A DNA stretch of 64,000 nt. Origin: Bifidobacterium scaligerum. Its GTDB lineage: Bacteria > Actinomycetota > Actinomycetes > Actinomycetales > Bifidobacteriaceae. Made by a program: the position numbers and the translations under genes. The DNA is taken from assembly GCF_002802865.1 (NCBI RefSeq), contig NZ_PGLQ01000001.1:248001-312000 (forward strand). The letters are read 5' to 3'. Positions 29,801 to 37,041 of the stretch are shown piece after piece; the stretch's first letter is position 1; each line of letters starts with the position of its first letter. The notes beneath the pieces were generated by a model. That model did not search any database and had not been told where the DNA came from. It saw only the letters and a program-made list of their open reading frames with translations.

Positions 29801-31159
29801 CTTGCCCCACGCATGGTCCCTGACCTGCTGGAAGTCGGAGGGCTTCGACACGGTCACGTCGAAGCTGAATTCGTAGACATGGTCCATGGGCATCTCGCCC
29901 TTGTCCGCCGAACGCGCGGCCGACACCGTGTTCGACGCCTTGTCCCAGTTGATCTCGAACTCGCCGGAAACGTCGCGGTTGCCGTCGGTCCTGTCGATGA
30001 GCCTGTAGTTGTCCACGGAGTATTCGACGCCGTTGGGTTCGATCACGTCGCGGAAACGCATCTCGTAGCCGCCGCGGCCGGTGCCGTACGTGATGGTGGT
30101 GCGGTTCGTCATCCGGTCGGCGCTCACGCCGTCCTCGATCTTCTTGACCGGGGGCTCGGGCGGCATCGGGCTCACCTTCCAGGATTCGGCCGGATCGCGG
30201 TCCGCGGTGTCCACGGCCGCCTGCATGCGGCCCTGCTTGGGCACCTGAATGTCGATCCAGTACGAGCCCTCGGCCCAGTATTTCATGCCGAAATCCTTCG
30301 GCGAGGCGAGATTGTCGAGCTGGGTGTCCCCATTGCTGGAGAAGCTGATCGGCTTGCTCACGCTCTTCGCGGGCAGGTAGGGGCCGTTCTCGTAATGGAT
30401 GATCGCGGTGCCGTTCAACGTCTCCTTGATCGCGGAACCGCCATTGTCTGCATGGATGACGTCGCCGATCGGGTCGGTGGAGCCGACCTGCATGTCGGTC
30501 TTCTGCTTGTGGCTGGTGGTCACGTTCAGCTTGTAATCGACCGGCGGCTGGTTCTGCGCCAGCACGATCACGCGGAACGAGGCGTTCGGGTTGGAGTTGA
30601 TCGACTCCTGCGCCAGCGAGTCAACGCTGCGCGTGCCGAGCTTGTCCTTCCACGTGGTCGAGGTCGAATACTTCTGACCCTGATACGTGTAGTCGCCCTT
30701 CGCCTCGGCCTTCCACTGCGCCTCCCAACGGTTCTTCGCGTTCGAGCTCACATAGCTGCCGTTGAACGAACCATCCGCCAATCGCACATAGCCCACAGCC
30801 ACCAGACGGCAATCCGCGTTCCCCTCACCCGTATAGGAGCGTTGGCACTCATCGATCGCGTCGCTCAAAGTCTTGTTCATGTTCACGAACTGGTTCTGCC
30901 CGTTCGCCAGATCGGACGACAGACGCACCTTCGCGTCACTCAACGCCGTCTTCATGCCATCCAGCGTGGCCGGCCACGAATCCTTGTAGATCCAATGCAC
31001 ATCGGCCGTCTGCGTCGGACCACCGCCCGAACCGCCGCCATCCTCGCCGGAACCACCGCCACCGTTATCGGCCAACGCGACCGGAACCAGACAGGCCAGC
31101 AACGCCGCGGCGGCAGTGATCGACGCCACCACGCCGGCGCCCTTCTTCCCGAACCTCAT
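26864..31159 (-). CDS. Giant cell-wall-anchored isopeptide-type adhesin (SspB/antigen I/II-like repeats)
   Basis: A 1,431-residue surface protein. ATG at 31159 follows AAAGGA. Signal peptide residues 1-30 (cut near VALA), then a Gly/Ser-rich linker, a region of about 350 residues unassigned, and several repeats recalling streptococcal antigen I/II C-terminal isopeptide domains. Examples are ESIDKRSVYLNSLFLYRLD, and the recurring TDDWDDEYLSLD / TDTYDEHLEVD / DDWSAADYLFD cores followed by V-DT-TG. The C-terminus has LAHTG, a hydrophobic helix and RRFRR, a sorting signal of the LAxTG kind used by class E sortases. A further tail of about 35 acidic residues after the charged stop is unusual. Likely a host- or partner-binding adhesin. 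Confidence 0.82.
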   Translation of the reverse strand: MRFGKKGAGVVASITAAAALLACLVPVALADNGGGGSGEDGGGSGGGPTQTADVHWIYKDSWPATLDGMKTALSDAKVRLSSDLANGQNQFVNMNKTLSDAIDECQRSYTGEGNADCRLVAVGYVRLADGSFNGSYVSSNAKNRWEAQWKAEAKGDYTYQGQKYSTSTTWKDKLGTRSVDSLAQESINSNPNASFRVIVLAQNQPPVDYKLNVTTSHKQKTDMQVGSTDPIGDVIHADNGGSAIKETLNGTAIIHYENGPYLPAKSVSKPISFSSNGDTQLDNLASPKDFGMKYWAEGSYWIDIQVPKQGRMQAAVDTADRDPAESWKVSPMPPEPPVKKIEDGVSADRMTNRTTITYGTGRGGYEMRFRDVIEPNGVEYSVDNYRLIDRTDGNRDVSGEFEINWDKASNTVSAARSADKGEMPMDHVYEFSFDVTVSKPSDFQQVRDHAWGKWNHEPEADAGTKQFDTWRPNPDKSWIRLNAKGQWEAVIDPKETNQTGADDMTLLDGDRVASVVNGTIAKNLIQAPEALTLTDDWSAADYLFDADDKSKIKVYEADAGTDRESSVTDIANHGRDVTDQWAITMEGTTVTATAGQAYREGLKGLKTAKQVTLLIPGKASYANGKGAGQVRDDFGKQSSDELSFCTTPDGKALTNKGSQTVNTHTIPTNEPKICGYIPPVVKDVVGESSQGGDQASVDGRVVYPGQRVEYRLETQPHLPGNLAYSVSEVAVTDTYDEHLEVDKQTLEVTDLSTGRFIPKTEYETQWNDGQHAVRLVFSDGYVKTNWRNGANPRIIVRFEGTVAKDAPTDTKIGNQWALTLNNMVTPSNRVWNEPPDFTPVKKDTQADPSISIDGKTALLGDRIYYRVIIDAKQTNQAYKVWRLGMTDDWDDEYLSLDDKRIEVTDTATGKDVTAKFNIAAIDGVAYVYAKTVDTKVPATGETIKGDPQPKNLKEYAEKKDHDPLKEPAIDQSMLGTSYEVSLPMTVIKVTDGHIVKNKATQVVNDTRKDTNEVATPLKPVNPSKDVVVKVDGESIDKRSVYLNSLFLYRLDSSVLPAHRAYQKVTDWSIADPLDTEHDQYTGQWAVYAMRDLTEQGKVIAHKGVKIAGSGFDAGAYGGELFTLAQDDKGVVTVTATQRMLDLVSGDDESEQAWTAFIQCKRVKTGEHIANRFDETLNGTKRPSNQVETHTPDMTPSLKIEKWDEASGWPAGDRDQVKDALAMQGDTRIVFTITNTSTADPDTKQGAWYRTKDLNLKDQLVAGDGRVTDLEYPADWDSRILKPGESVEVKGVLKGVTDHHTDRATVTGTPLIECVVSDPDPFDGKDETSAPDDAVTIDGRLVCPDTEVVSNTDDWNGYRTGLAHTGAAIQGVIAAAITLLAVGVGLVAARRFRRGNNAAGRHSGTMQPVDAEDADADAVETVDSVPGGQSVV

Positions 31160-31205
31160 ACGAAATCCTTTCCCACATACGACAGAAGCGCCCCTCTCCG
31201 GGAAA

Positions 31206-31241
31206 GGGAGGAGACGGGGACTCCAGAACCCGCCTCCTCCC
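31206..31241 (-). promoter_or_regulatory. Stable leader hairpin upstream of the adhesin
   Basis: On the minus strand, GGGAGGAGGCGGG and CCCGTCTCCTCCC form a 13-bp stem with one G-T pair and a 10-nt loop, followed by TTTCCC, about 47 bases before the adhesin ATG. It could be an attenuator or an mRNA-stability element. A regulatory role is inferred. Confidence 0.5.
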
Positions 31242-31446
31242 GGGTCCCTGGAAGAAAAGCACGCCCGCAAGTCCGACGGCCGGCCGCCGGACCCCGAACG
31301 CACCATCAGCATCGCCCCGCTTCAGGTGGTCCTGCGGCGGACAGGCATTGTCCCGGTCGAACCACCTCATCGTGGATCTGGGCTGTTGTGTCGCTCAGGT
31401 TATGATCTGATTGCGAAACGCGGCGGTATGCACACAGGTTACGCTG

Positions 31447-31452
31447 TATAAT
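31447..31452 (+). promoter_or_regulatory. Putative -10 box of the ATPase/TOPRIM operon
   Basis: A perfect TATAAT lies 57 bases before the ATPase start. No convincing -35 box is seen at the expected distance. CAATT-AAA-AATTG, a small dyad, follows at about 31464. Confidence 0.5.
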
Positions 31453-31508
31453 AGTCATGTATTTCAATTAAAAATTGATTATTGTGAGTTTTAGAGAATG
31501 GCAATGCG

Positions 31509-32996
31509 ATGATTCGTTTGAAAAGACTTGTTCTGGACGACATGAGGAACATATCGCATGGCGTCCTGGATTTCGATGATCTGCCAGCCGGCGGCAGCGT
31601 CACGGGCATTTACGGGCAGAACGGGTCGGGCAAGACCACCGTCATCGACGCCATCGGGATACTGCGCGCGCTGTTGTCCGGGAATATGCTGCCGGATACC
31701 GCCGGTGATGTCGTCAGCGCCAGCGCCGGTTCGGCGACCGTGACGGCGACGTTCCTCGTCGGCGATAAGCAGAAGCCGAGCTATCTTGAGTACAGGGTGT
31801 CCATGCGCAAGGCGAACCCGGATTCGACGCGGGCGCGCGTCGTCGCCGAATCGGTGCGTATCGGCGACGATCCCTCGCGCTTGGGCCGTGAGGTGCTGGG
31901 GCATCGCATGGAGGATTCCGAGGCGGACGGGTTCGTGTCGACCCCCATCTATGTGTGGCGTTCCATCGAGGCGGTCGCTTCGGTGAAGACCGTGGTCTCG
32001 CGTACCGCGGACCGCGCGTACATGGAGGGGCGTTCGTTCCTGTTCTCCCGGTGCGCCACGCTCGACGACCGGCCGGACGCCGAGTTCCTGATCGACTGGG
32101 CGATGGCCCGCGTGCGGGAGGCGGCCGGCGTGTCCTCCAGATCACTGGAGTACATCAACGAGCGTTTCGGCGAGTTCGTTCGCCTACGCGAGGCCTTGTG
32201 CGGCTATGCGACCAACGACATCTTCGTGTCCACCACCCGTCGCGGCTCCTATGCCGCGTTCGCGATCATCCCGATCATGGAGGAGAACCCGGAAGGTCGC
32301 AACACGGAGTTCGCGTTCGACCTGCTGCAGCCCAATCCATTGACCCCCGGCCAGGCGAAACGGCTCGGGCAGACCGTGGAGTCCTTCGACCGCATCCTGC
32401 CCACCATCGTGCCCGGCCTGCACGTCCTCCTGAAAACCGGCACCGCGCCTTCCGGCAAGGACGGCGAGGACCGGGTCACCGCGGAGCTGTTCTCCCGCCG
32501 CGGCGACGTCACGGTTCCCTTCCGCTGCGAGAGCGAGGGCATCATACGCATCACCGCGCTGCTCGGCTATCTCAAGCACGCGTACAACGACGAGAACGCG
32601 CTGGTCGCCGTGGACGAGTTCGACTCCGGCGTGTTCGAGCTGCTGCTCGGCGACATGCTGGACCAGCTGGCGGACGGGTGCGCGGGGCAACTGGTGTTCA
32701 CCGCCCATAACCTGCGGGCGTTGGAGGTGCTGCCGAACAGCTGCATCCGTACGACGGTGACCGATCCCGATAATCGGTTCGCGACCATCCCGCGCAAGTC
32801 CTCCACGAACAACCAGCGCAAACGGTATCTGACGGCCAGCGAGCTCGGATGGAGCGGACCGGACATCTACGATTCGCCCATCCCGCGCATGTTCGGCAAC
32901 AGCCTCTACGCCGCCGGCCACCCCGACGAGGACGACGACATCGACGACGATCTGGCCGCGCTCAACGCCGCCGGGACGGAGGCGGACCGTGGCTAA
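31509..32996 (+). CDS. OLD-like AAA ATPase of a two-gene system
   Basis: A 495-residue ATPase of the ABC/SMC-like AAA_15/AAA_21 kind. Walker A GQNGSGKT spans residues 36-43 (N-terminal FDDLPAGGSVTGIYGQNG pattern), Walker B-like LVAVDEFDSG is near 365-374, and VFTAHNLRALE follows, with the signature region before it. A short acidic tail (DEDDDIDDDLAALN) ends the protein. There is no nuclease domain in it. The downstream TOPRIM-like gene overlaps by 8 bases, so the two are translationally coupled. Family knowledge: OLD, Gabija GajA, PARIS AriA and RloA pair such ATPases with TOPRIM nucleases in phage defence. Which of these it belongs to cannot be decided here. Confidence 0.8.
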   Translation: MIRLKRLVLDDMRNISHGVLDFDDLPAGGSVTGIYGQNGSGKTTVIDAIGILRALLSGNMLPDTAGDVVSASAGSATVTATFLVGDKQKPSYLEYRVSMRKANPDSTRARVVAESVRIGDDPSRLGREVLGHRMEDSEADGFVSTPIYVWRSIEAVASVKTVVSRTADRAYMEGRSFLFSRCATLDDRPDAEFLIDWAMARVREAAGVSSRSLEYINERFGEFVRLREALCGYATNDIFVSTTRRGSYAAFAIIPIMEENPEGRNTEFAFDLLQPNPLTPGQAKRLGQTVESFDRILPTIVPGLHVLLKTGTAPSGKDGEDRVTAELFSRRGDVTVPFRCESEGIIRITALLGYLKHAYNDENALVAVDEFDSGVFELLLGDMLDQLADGCAGQLVFTAHNLRALEVLPNSCIRTTVTDPDNRFATIPRKSSTNNQRKRYLTASELGWSGPDIYDSPIPRMFGNSLYAAGHPDEDDDIDDDLAALNAAGTEADRG

Positions 32997-33753
32997 ACGC
33001 AAGATCGTCCTGCTGGTCGTGGAGGGCGCGAGCGACGCCAGCCTGCTCGTGCCGGCGTTCTCGGCGTTGATCGAGAACCGCCTGTTCCAAGGTCAGGAAT
33101 TCCATTGCGACGTGCTGACCGCGCCGAACCACCGTGAGGAATTCCACCGGCGCAACGGGTTCTACCCCGCGGACAAACCCGCGCAAACCGTGCGCGAACT
33201 CGTCGAGTATTATCTCAAGGACCATGATCGCACATGGGGCCAGCTCGGCCACGTCCTCCAGATCTGCGACCTGGACGGCGCGTTTACGCCTGACGACAGC
33301 GTGCGGGAGGACCCGTCAGTGGAAGAAACCCTGTATTCGACGACCGATATCGTCACCGCGAACCGCGACGCTCTGATCGCCGACCGAACGACCAAGCGAA
33401 ACGGCGTGGACGCCCTGCTCAAACTCGACGGATTCAGGAAGAAGCAGGGCAGTCGCACCGTCTTGATTCCATACCGTCTGTTCTATGTCAGCCGCAACCT
33501 CGAACACGCGTTCCGCGGCAGGACCGACAACCTGGACGCACAGCACAAGCAAAGCGGCGCCATCAAACTGGCCGACCGCTTCACGCAGAACCCGAACCTG
33601 TTCTCGACGACCCTTCAATCCCTGCGACGCATACACGGCAACCCGACCACCTGGGAGGAATCCTGGCAATACGCCATGCAGGACTTCCACTCGCTCGAAC
33701 GTGGCAGCAACCTCGCATTCGTGGAACCATACCTTGCAGGCGAACTACAATAG
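32989..33753 (+). CDS. TOPRIM-like protein (RloB/AriB-like partner)
   Basis: A 254-residue protein starting with GTG inside the ATPase gene. TOPRIM hallmarks: a beta strand then E12 in LLVVEGASDASLL, and a DxD in LQICDLDGAF (D about 94 and 96). FYVSRNLEHAF lies near residue 165; the N in NLEH recalls RloB-type proteins. Expected to be a metal-dependent nuclease released or activated by the ATPase (inferred from RloAB/PARIS-type pairs). The C-terminal part from residue 170 is unassigned and helical. Confidence 0.72.
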   Translation: MAKRKIVLLVVEGASDASLLVPAFSALIENRLFQGQEFHCDVLTAPNHREEFHRRNGFYPADKPAQTVRELVEYYLKDHDRTWGQLGHVLQICDLDGAFTPDDSVREDPSVEETLYSTTDIVTANRDALIADRTTKRNGVDALLKLDGFRKKQGSRTVLIPYRLFYVSRNLEHAFRGRTDNLDAQHKQSGAIKLADRFTQNPNLFSTTLQSLRRIHGNPTTWEESWQYAMQDFHSLERGSNLAFVEPYLAGELQ

Positions 33754-34016
33754 GTCATCCGTAGCTGGATAGCCTGGAGTCGCATTAGCAATCCTAGGAC
33801 CATCCGGCTGCGGACGCGAATTATGGTTAAGAATATAGACTTAGAGTATTTGTAACATAACGCAGAGGTCGTCTATAACATTGTATTTCGCATCTATTTC
33901 TGCTTCGACAAATGCGAGCATGATGTAGATAATGAGGACTACATGGAACGCGGATTCGCAGTCGATAAGACATTGTCGATGAATTGCAGATGATTACGTA
34001 CAAGGAAGTATACAAT

Positions 34017-35189
34017 ATGACAATACATGAAAAGCATATCTCCACACCTTATAAAAGTCCGCTATATCGCAGTAATGAATATCATATTTCGGTTGGTAAT
34101 CCGGGAATCGACCTAGATAGTATATATACTGACAACAAGGTTGAAAACGCTGAATTTTTACGATGGCTTGGATACGAGTCTTTCTGGCTTATTATTGGAA
34201 TAATATTATCCTCTATTTCAGCCATAGCCCGTCATTGTAAGGAATTATCTTTAAATGAGTTGGCAGAAAAATCTTCTTGGAACAAGACGGAATCTATACT
34301 AAAAGCTTTCCCCTGTTTTGCAGAAGATGCAGGCCTGTCTATTATCCTCGCTCTATTGGCGATAGTTGCGGGTCTTTCCGTGGGTATCGCAGTTGAGGAT
34401 CTTTCAAAAAACCATATGTTTAGATTCAGATCTATGGGTAGAACGCTCATACGATTCAGTAATCTTTCCGTCTGCTTTCTCGGCCTGTCATCCGCTAGTC
34501 TGATTCTCCGGTATGGGAAAGGACTTGGTGTTCTTCTTATTTTCGGTTTATTGTTTTGTTTCACTATGCTTTACGGCATAGGCGATATATCTGTGAATTA
34601 TCGTACTCGATTGAAGGAATTATCCAATAGATTGCACGAAGCGGAAAAAGAGCTATGCAATGTCGCCAATAGGAAAAGAAAGCGCTATGTGTTTCGCAGT
34701 GTAGGAAGATGGAATAGGACTCTTAATGGTGTCGGATTGTCGTTTGTGATTCTGGTCTATGTTTGCTCATCCGTGCATCAGCATAAGTTATTGTTGGCCA
34801 ATTTGGTGATTTCTTTTACATTGGTTGTATTTTACTGGTTGTCAGTTTACGTTCTAGGAAGTATCCTTTATGATTCAATAAAGGTGTTTGAAGGATTGAC
34901 GAAAGAAATTCGTCCACTAAAAATACTTTATTGTATTGCATTGTCGGTTTTCTCATTTATTGCATCAATGTATTTAAGTATGATTTTTATTCTTACGTCT
35001 CATCAATGCCTGTTTTATGTAAGCTGTGTTTTATTGTTTATCCTATTGCTTTGTATCTGCTATTTTTCTTTATCGTCAAAAAATAGGCGGTTCCTGTTTA
35101 TTGAAACAAGAACCGCAAAACTAAAGAAAAACGTCAGTTTAACTCGGCGACTTATTGACCTAATGCAATCTGAGGAACAATTGGTTTAA
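34017..35189 (+). CDS. AT-rich polytopic membrane protein of unknown function
   Basis: A 390-residue protein; ATG at 34017 follows AAGGAAG by 8 bases, preferred over upstream in-frame starts. About seven to eight hydrophobic segments: SFWLIIGIILSSISAIA, IILALLAIVAGLSVGIA, LSVCFLGLSSASLILRYG, VLLIFGLLFCFTMLYGI, LSFVILVYVCSSV, LVISFTLVVFYWLSVYVLG, ALSVFSFIASMYLSMIFIL and CVLLFILLLCICYFSLS. A charged coiled segment (LKELSNRLHEAEKELCN) lies mid-protein. GC content is far below the neighbours (many ATA/TTA codons), so it is recently acquired. It follows the ATPase/TOPRIM pair at 263 bases and may be a third, membrane effector or an unrelated passenger. Confidence 0.6.
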   Translation: MTIHEKHISTPYKSPLYRSNEYHISVGNPGIDLDSIYTDNKVENAEFLRWLGYESFWLIIGIILSSISAIARHCKELSLNELAEKSSWNKTESILKAFPCFAEDAGLSIILALLAIVAGLSVGIAVEDLSKNHMFRFRSMGRTLIRFSNLSVCFLGLSSASLILRYGKGLGVLLIFGLLFCFTMLYGIGDISVNYRTRLKELSNRLHEAEKELCNVANRKRKRYVFRSVGRWNRTLNGVGLSFVILVYVCSSVHQHKLLLANLVISFTLVVFYWLSVYVLGSILYDSIKVFEGLTKEIRPLKILYCIALSVFSFIASMYLSMIFILTSHQCLFYVSCVLLFILLLCICYFSLSSKNRRFLFIETRTAKLKKNVSLTRRLIDLMQSEEQLV

Positions 35190-35489
35190 TTGGGTTAATT
35201 TTCTATATTTATCAAAGTGATTATCGTCCGGGTCATGTATATTTTTTAACGTTTTAATGACGCAGATAGCGAAAGCGCAAATGATAGCGATGGCGGCGAG
35301 GATTGCCAGTCGCGTTTCACGACGTTCCCTGGCCGCCATGTCGGCCTGCCGGTTGGCCAAGGCTTCGGCTTCGGCGGCGACGCCGCTGGCGGCGATGGCC
35401 GCGATGTGCGCGCTCATCTGGTCTTCGAGCATGGAATCCTCGCTCGTGCCGTCGAAGGGCTCCTCGTTTTCGTTGTGGTTGTCGTTCAT
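35160..35489 (-). CDS. Small single-pass membrane protein
   Basis: A 109-residue protein with start at 35489 after CGGAGC. An acidic N-terminus (NENEEPFDGTSEDS) is followed by an Ala-rich helix with ADMAARERRET, one membrane segment at about 62-82 (ILAAIAIICAFAICVI) and a basic end. Its 3' end overlaps the convergent membrane gene by 30 bases. It is preceded by 4-bp-periodic repeat DNA. No family recognised. Confidence 0.5.
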   Translation of the reverse strand: MNDNHNENEEPFDGTSEDSMLEDQMSAHIAAIAASGVAAEAEALANRQADMAARERRETRLAILAAIAIICAFAICVIKTLKNIHDPDDNHFDKYRKLTQLNQLFLRLH

Positions 35490-35499
35490 GGTTCTGCTC

Positions 35500-35632
35500 C
35501 GTTCCTGATTGTTGGATTGTTTGCTTTCCTGATTGTTGGCTTGCTTGATTGCTTGCATGTCAGCTTGCCTGCATGCAGTCAAGTTTGATTGTTTGCTTGA
35601 TTGTCTGCATGCGGGCTTGTCTGCTTGTCAGC
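35500..35632. repeat. 4-bp-periodic NNTG repeat island 1
   Basis: Reading + in steps of four, most tetrads are NNTG (for example ATTG CTTG CATG, then TTTG ATTG TTTG CTTG ATTG). The occasional exceptions (AG, GG) keep the phase. On the minus strand these are CAAN/CAGN tetrads. The island fills the gap between two minus-strand genes. Confidence 0.85.
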
Positions 35633-36035
35633 TTTCGTTTTGCCCGGCGAGGATGGACATGCGGGCGGCGATGAGCGCGTGGCGCGCGATCGCCAGGTAG
35701 AGCTGGTGTCCCTCGCCGTCGTTCCAGAACCGGTCGAACTGTTCGGTCGGCATCATGCTGGCGGGGTCGAACCCGTTCCACACGCCGCCGCAGAACACCT
35801 TCGCCGCCGCGTTCACCTCCTCGTCGGACGGCATGCCCGGATGCCCCTCGGCGGCGTCCGCGGCCGCGCGCATCTGCGCGCCGAACACGCGGGCCTGCAA
35901 CGGCGAGAGCGTGTACGCCAGTCCCGCCGTGGAGCCCGCGGGGAATCCCGTGTTCACACCGAGGGTGATGACGTGCGCCTCCTCGCCGATGCTGATCCGG
36001 TCGCCGAGCACGGAGACCTCCATCGAATAGTCCAT
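35628..36035 (-). CDS. Hypothetical protein of the control region
   Basis: A 135-residue soluble protein; ATG at 36035 follows AAAGGAG, so an upstream repeat-encoded extension (Gln/Asn-rich) is rejected. It begins MDYSMEVSVLGDRISIGEE and includes NTGFPAGSTAGLAYTLSPLQ, PSDEEVNAAAKVFCGGVW and TEQFDRFWNDGEGHQLYLAIARHAL. No known domain recognised. It lies between two repeat islands, downstream of the RHH and ParA genes, and is probably part of the same element module. Confidence 0.6.
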   Translation of the reverse strand: MDYSMEVSVLGDRISIGEEAHVITLGVNTGFPAGSTAGLAYTLSPLQARVFGAQMRAAADAAEGHPGMPSDEEVNAAAKVFCGGVWNGFDPASMMPTEQFDRFWNDGEGHQLYLAIARHALIAARMSILAGQNES

Positions 36036-36078
36036 AGTGTCTCCTTTCCGCAGACGCGCCGGCTTGCCGGATCGCGTC

Positions 36079-36156
36079 TGCATGTTTGACTGCCTGAACG
36101 TTTGGTTGTTGGCTTGTTTGCTTGCTGGATTGCTTGATTGCTGGATTGTCTGACGG
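36079..36156. repeat. 4-bp-periodic NNTG repeat island 2
   Basis: Same tetrad periodicity as island 1 (CTTG TTTG CTTG, ATTG CTTG ATTG). It shares the block TGAACGTTTG and the terminal TGACGG with island 3, so the islands are homologous copies, not chance low complexity. It directly abuts the stop of the RHH gene. Confidence 0.85.
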
Positions 36157-36157
36157 G

Positions 36158-36397
36158 TCACGGCTCGTCGTCGCCGTCGAGTCGGTCGAGCTCGCGTTCG
36201 ATGGCGTCGCGCAGGAGCTGCTGCATGGGCAGTCCGTGCGCGGCGGCCGTGGTCTTGAGCCGGGTCTTGAGCGACACGGGTATGCGCAATGAGAGCATGA
36301 CCAGCGGTTCGCCCGTGGTCTTGGAGGTCTTGTTCTGCTGACGCAGCACGTCGTCGAACGGCACCGGCCGTGCCAGTGGCTGGTAGTTGCCCTGCAT
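36158..36397 (-). CDS. Ribbon-helix-helix DNA-binding protein, likely partition partner
   Basis: A 79-residue protein. The C-terminal 45 residues fit a CopG/Arc-like RHH fold: beta strand VMLSLRIPVSLK, helix TRLKTTAAAHG, then LPMQQLLRDAIERELDRLD. The N-terminal 30 residues are likely disordered (ParA-contacting tail in small RHH partition proteins such as Omega). It lies 4 bases after the ParA stop, as in ParA/RHH partition operons. It would bind tandem repeats; the adjacent tetrad islands are the obvious candidate site. Confidence 0.75.
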   Translation of the reverse strand: MQGNYQPLARPVPFDDVLRQQNKTSKTTGEPLVMLSLRIPVSLKTRLKTTAAAHGLPMQQLLRDAIERELDRLDGDDEP

Positions 36398-36401
36398 GGT
36401 C

Positions 36402-36998
36402 TCACTCCTGCTTTCCGGCGATCTGCTGGAGTTCGGTGACGAGGTCCCGGTATTCGCCCAGCTGGTGCGGGTTGGTGCCGAGCGAACGCTTGTAGTACTG
36501 GGCCTTCGGCACGATCGTGTCGAACCGGGGCGTGTCCATGGCGTTGAGCGCGTCCATGGTGTCGCGGAACGCCTTCGTGTTGCGTTCGGCCTTGACCAGC
36601 AGCAGCGCGGCTGGCGTGCTCATCCTGGCCATGTCCAGGGTGCTCCATGCCTGCTGGAGGTCCATGGGCGAGTCCGACGCCGGCACGATCACGAAATCGG
36701 CGGCCTTGATGGCCATGTCCAGGGTCGGCCCCTGCGGCGGAGCGTCGATGATCGCCCATTCGTCCGGGTCCGCTCCCGAGGCGAGCTGACGGAGCGTGGC
36801 CTGGTTGGCCGGAAGCACGTCGAACGTCAGCGGGTCCGCGGTCTGTTCAGCGGCGGCGGCCCACAGGCTCGCGCTGGACTGCGGGTCCGCGTCGTACACG
36901 ACGGCACTGCCGCCCCTGGAAACGATGACCGAGGCGATGTAGATGCTGGACGTGGTCTTCGCGACCCCGCCCTTGGCGTTGGCTATGGCGATGCGCAT
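36402..36998 (-). CDS. parA: ParA-family partition ATPase
   Basis: A 198-residue small ParA (no N-terminal HTH). Start at 36998 follows AAAGGAG. Deviant Walker A NAKGGVAKTTSS at residues 7-18, DADPQSSAS (A'), AIIDAPPQGP (Walker B) and VIVPASDSPMDL. Followed by the RHH gene, it forms a type Ib-like partition pair that would stabilise an extrachromosomal or excised form of the element. Confidence 0.92.
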   Translation of the reverse strand: MRIAIANAKGGVAKTTSSIYIASVIVSRGGSAVVYDADPQSSASLWAAAAEQTADPLTFDVLPANQATLRQLASGADPDEWAIIDAPPQGPTLDMAIKAADFVIVPASDSPMDLQQAWSTLDMARMSTPAALLLVKAERNTKAFRDTMDALNAMDTPRFDTIVPKAQYYKRSLGTNPHQLGEYRDLVTELQQIAGKQE

Positions 36999-37041
36999 TC
37001 GTTCTTCTCCTTTGCGACTGCCAGCGATCACGCGAACCTGA

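Larger units (their letters stand above)
31160..31508. other. Intergenic between adhesin and ATPase genes
   Basis: No gene recognised. It holds the adhesin leader with a stable hairpin at 31206-31241, a GC-rich middle, and an AT-rich right part with a TATAAT box for the rightward ATPase gene. Confidence 0.6.

Noticed and set aside
26732..31405. 1,557-codon open frame on + opposite the adhesin
   Set aside because: Antisense to a gene with signal peptide, sorting signal and ribosome site; its product is a Val/Arg/Gly-rich sequence without domains, an artefact of GC-rich codon bias.
35560..36759. 399-codon open frame on - overlapping ParA, RHH and the hypothetical gene
   Set aside because: Out of frame with genes having ParA and RHH motifs and ribosome sites; Arg/Pro/His-rich shadow.
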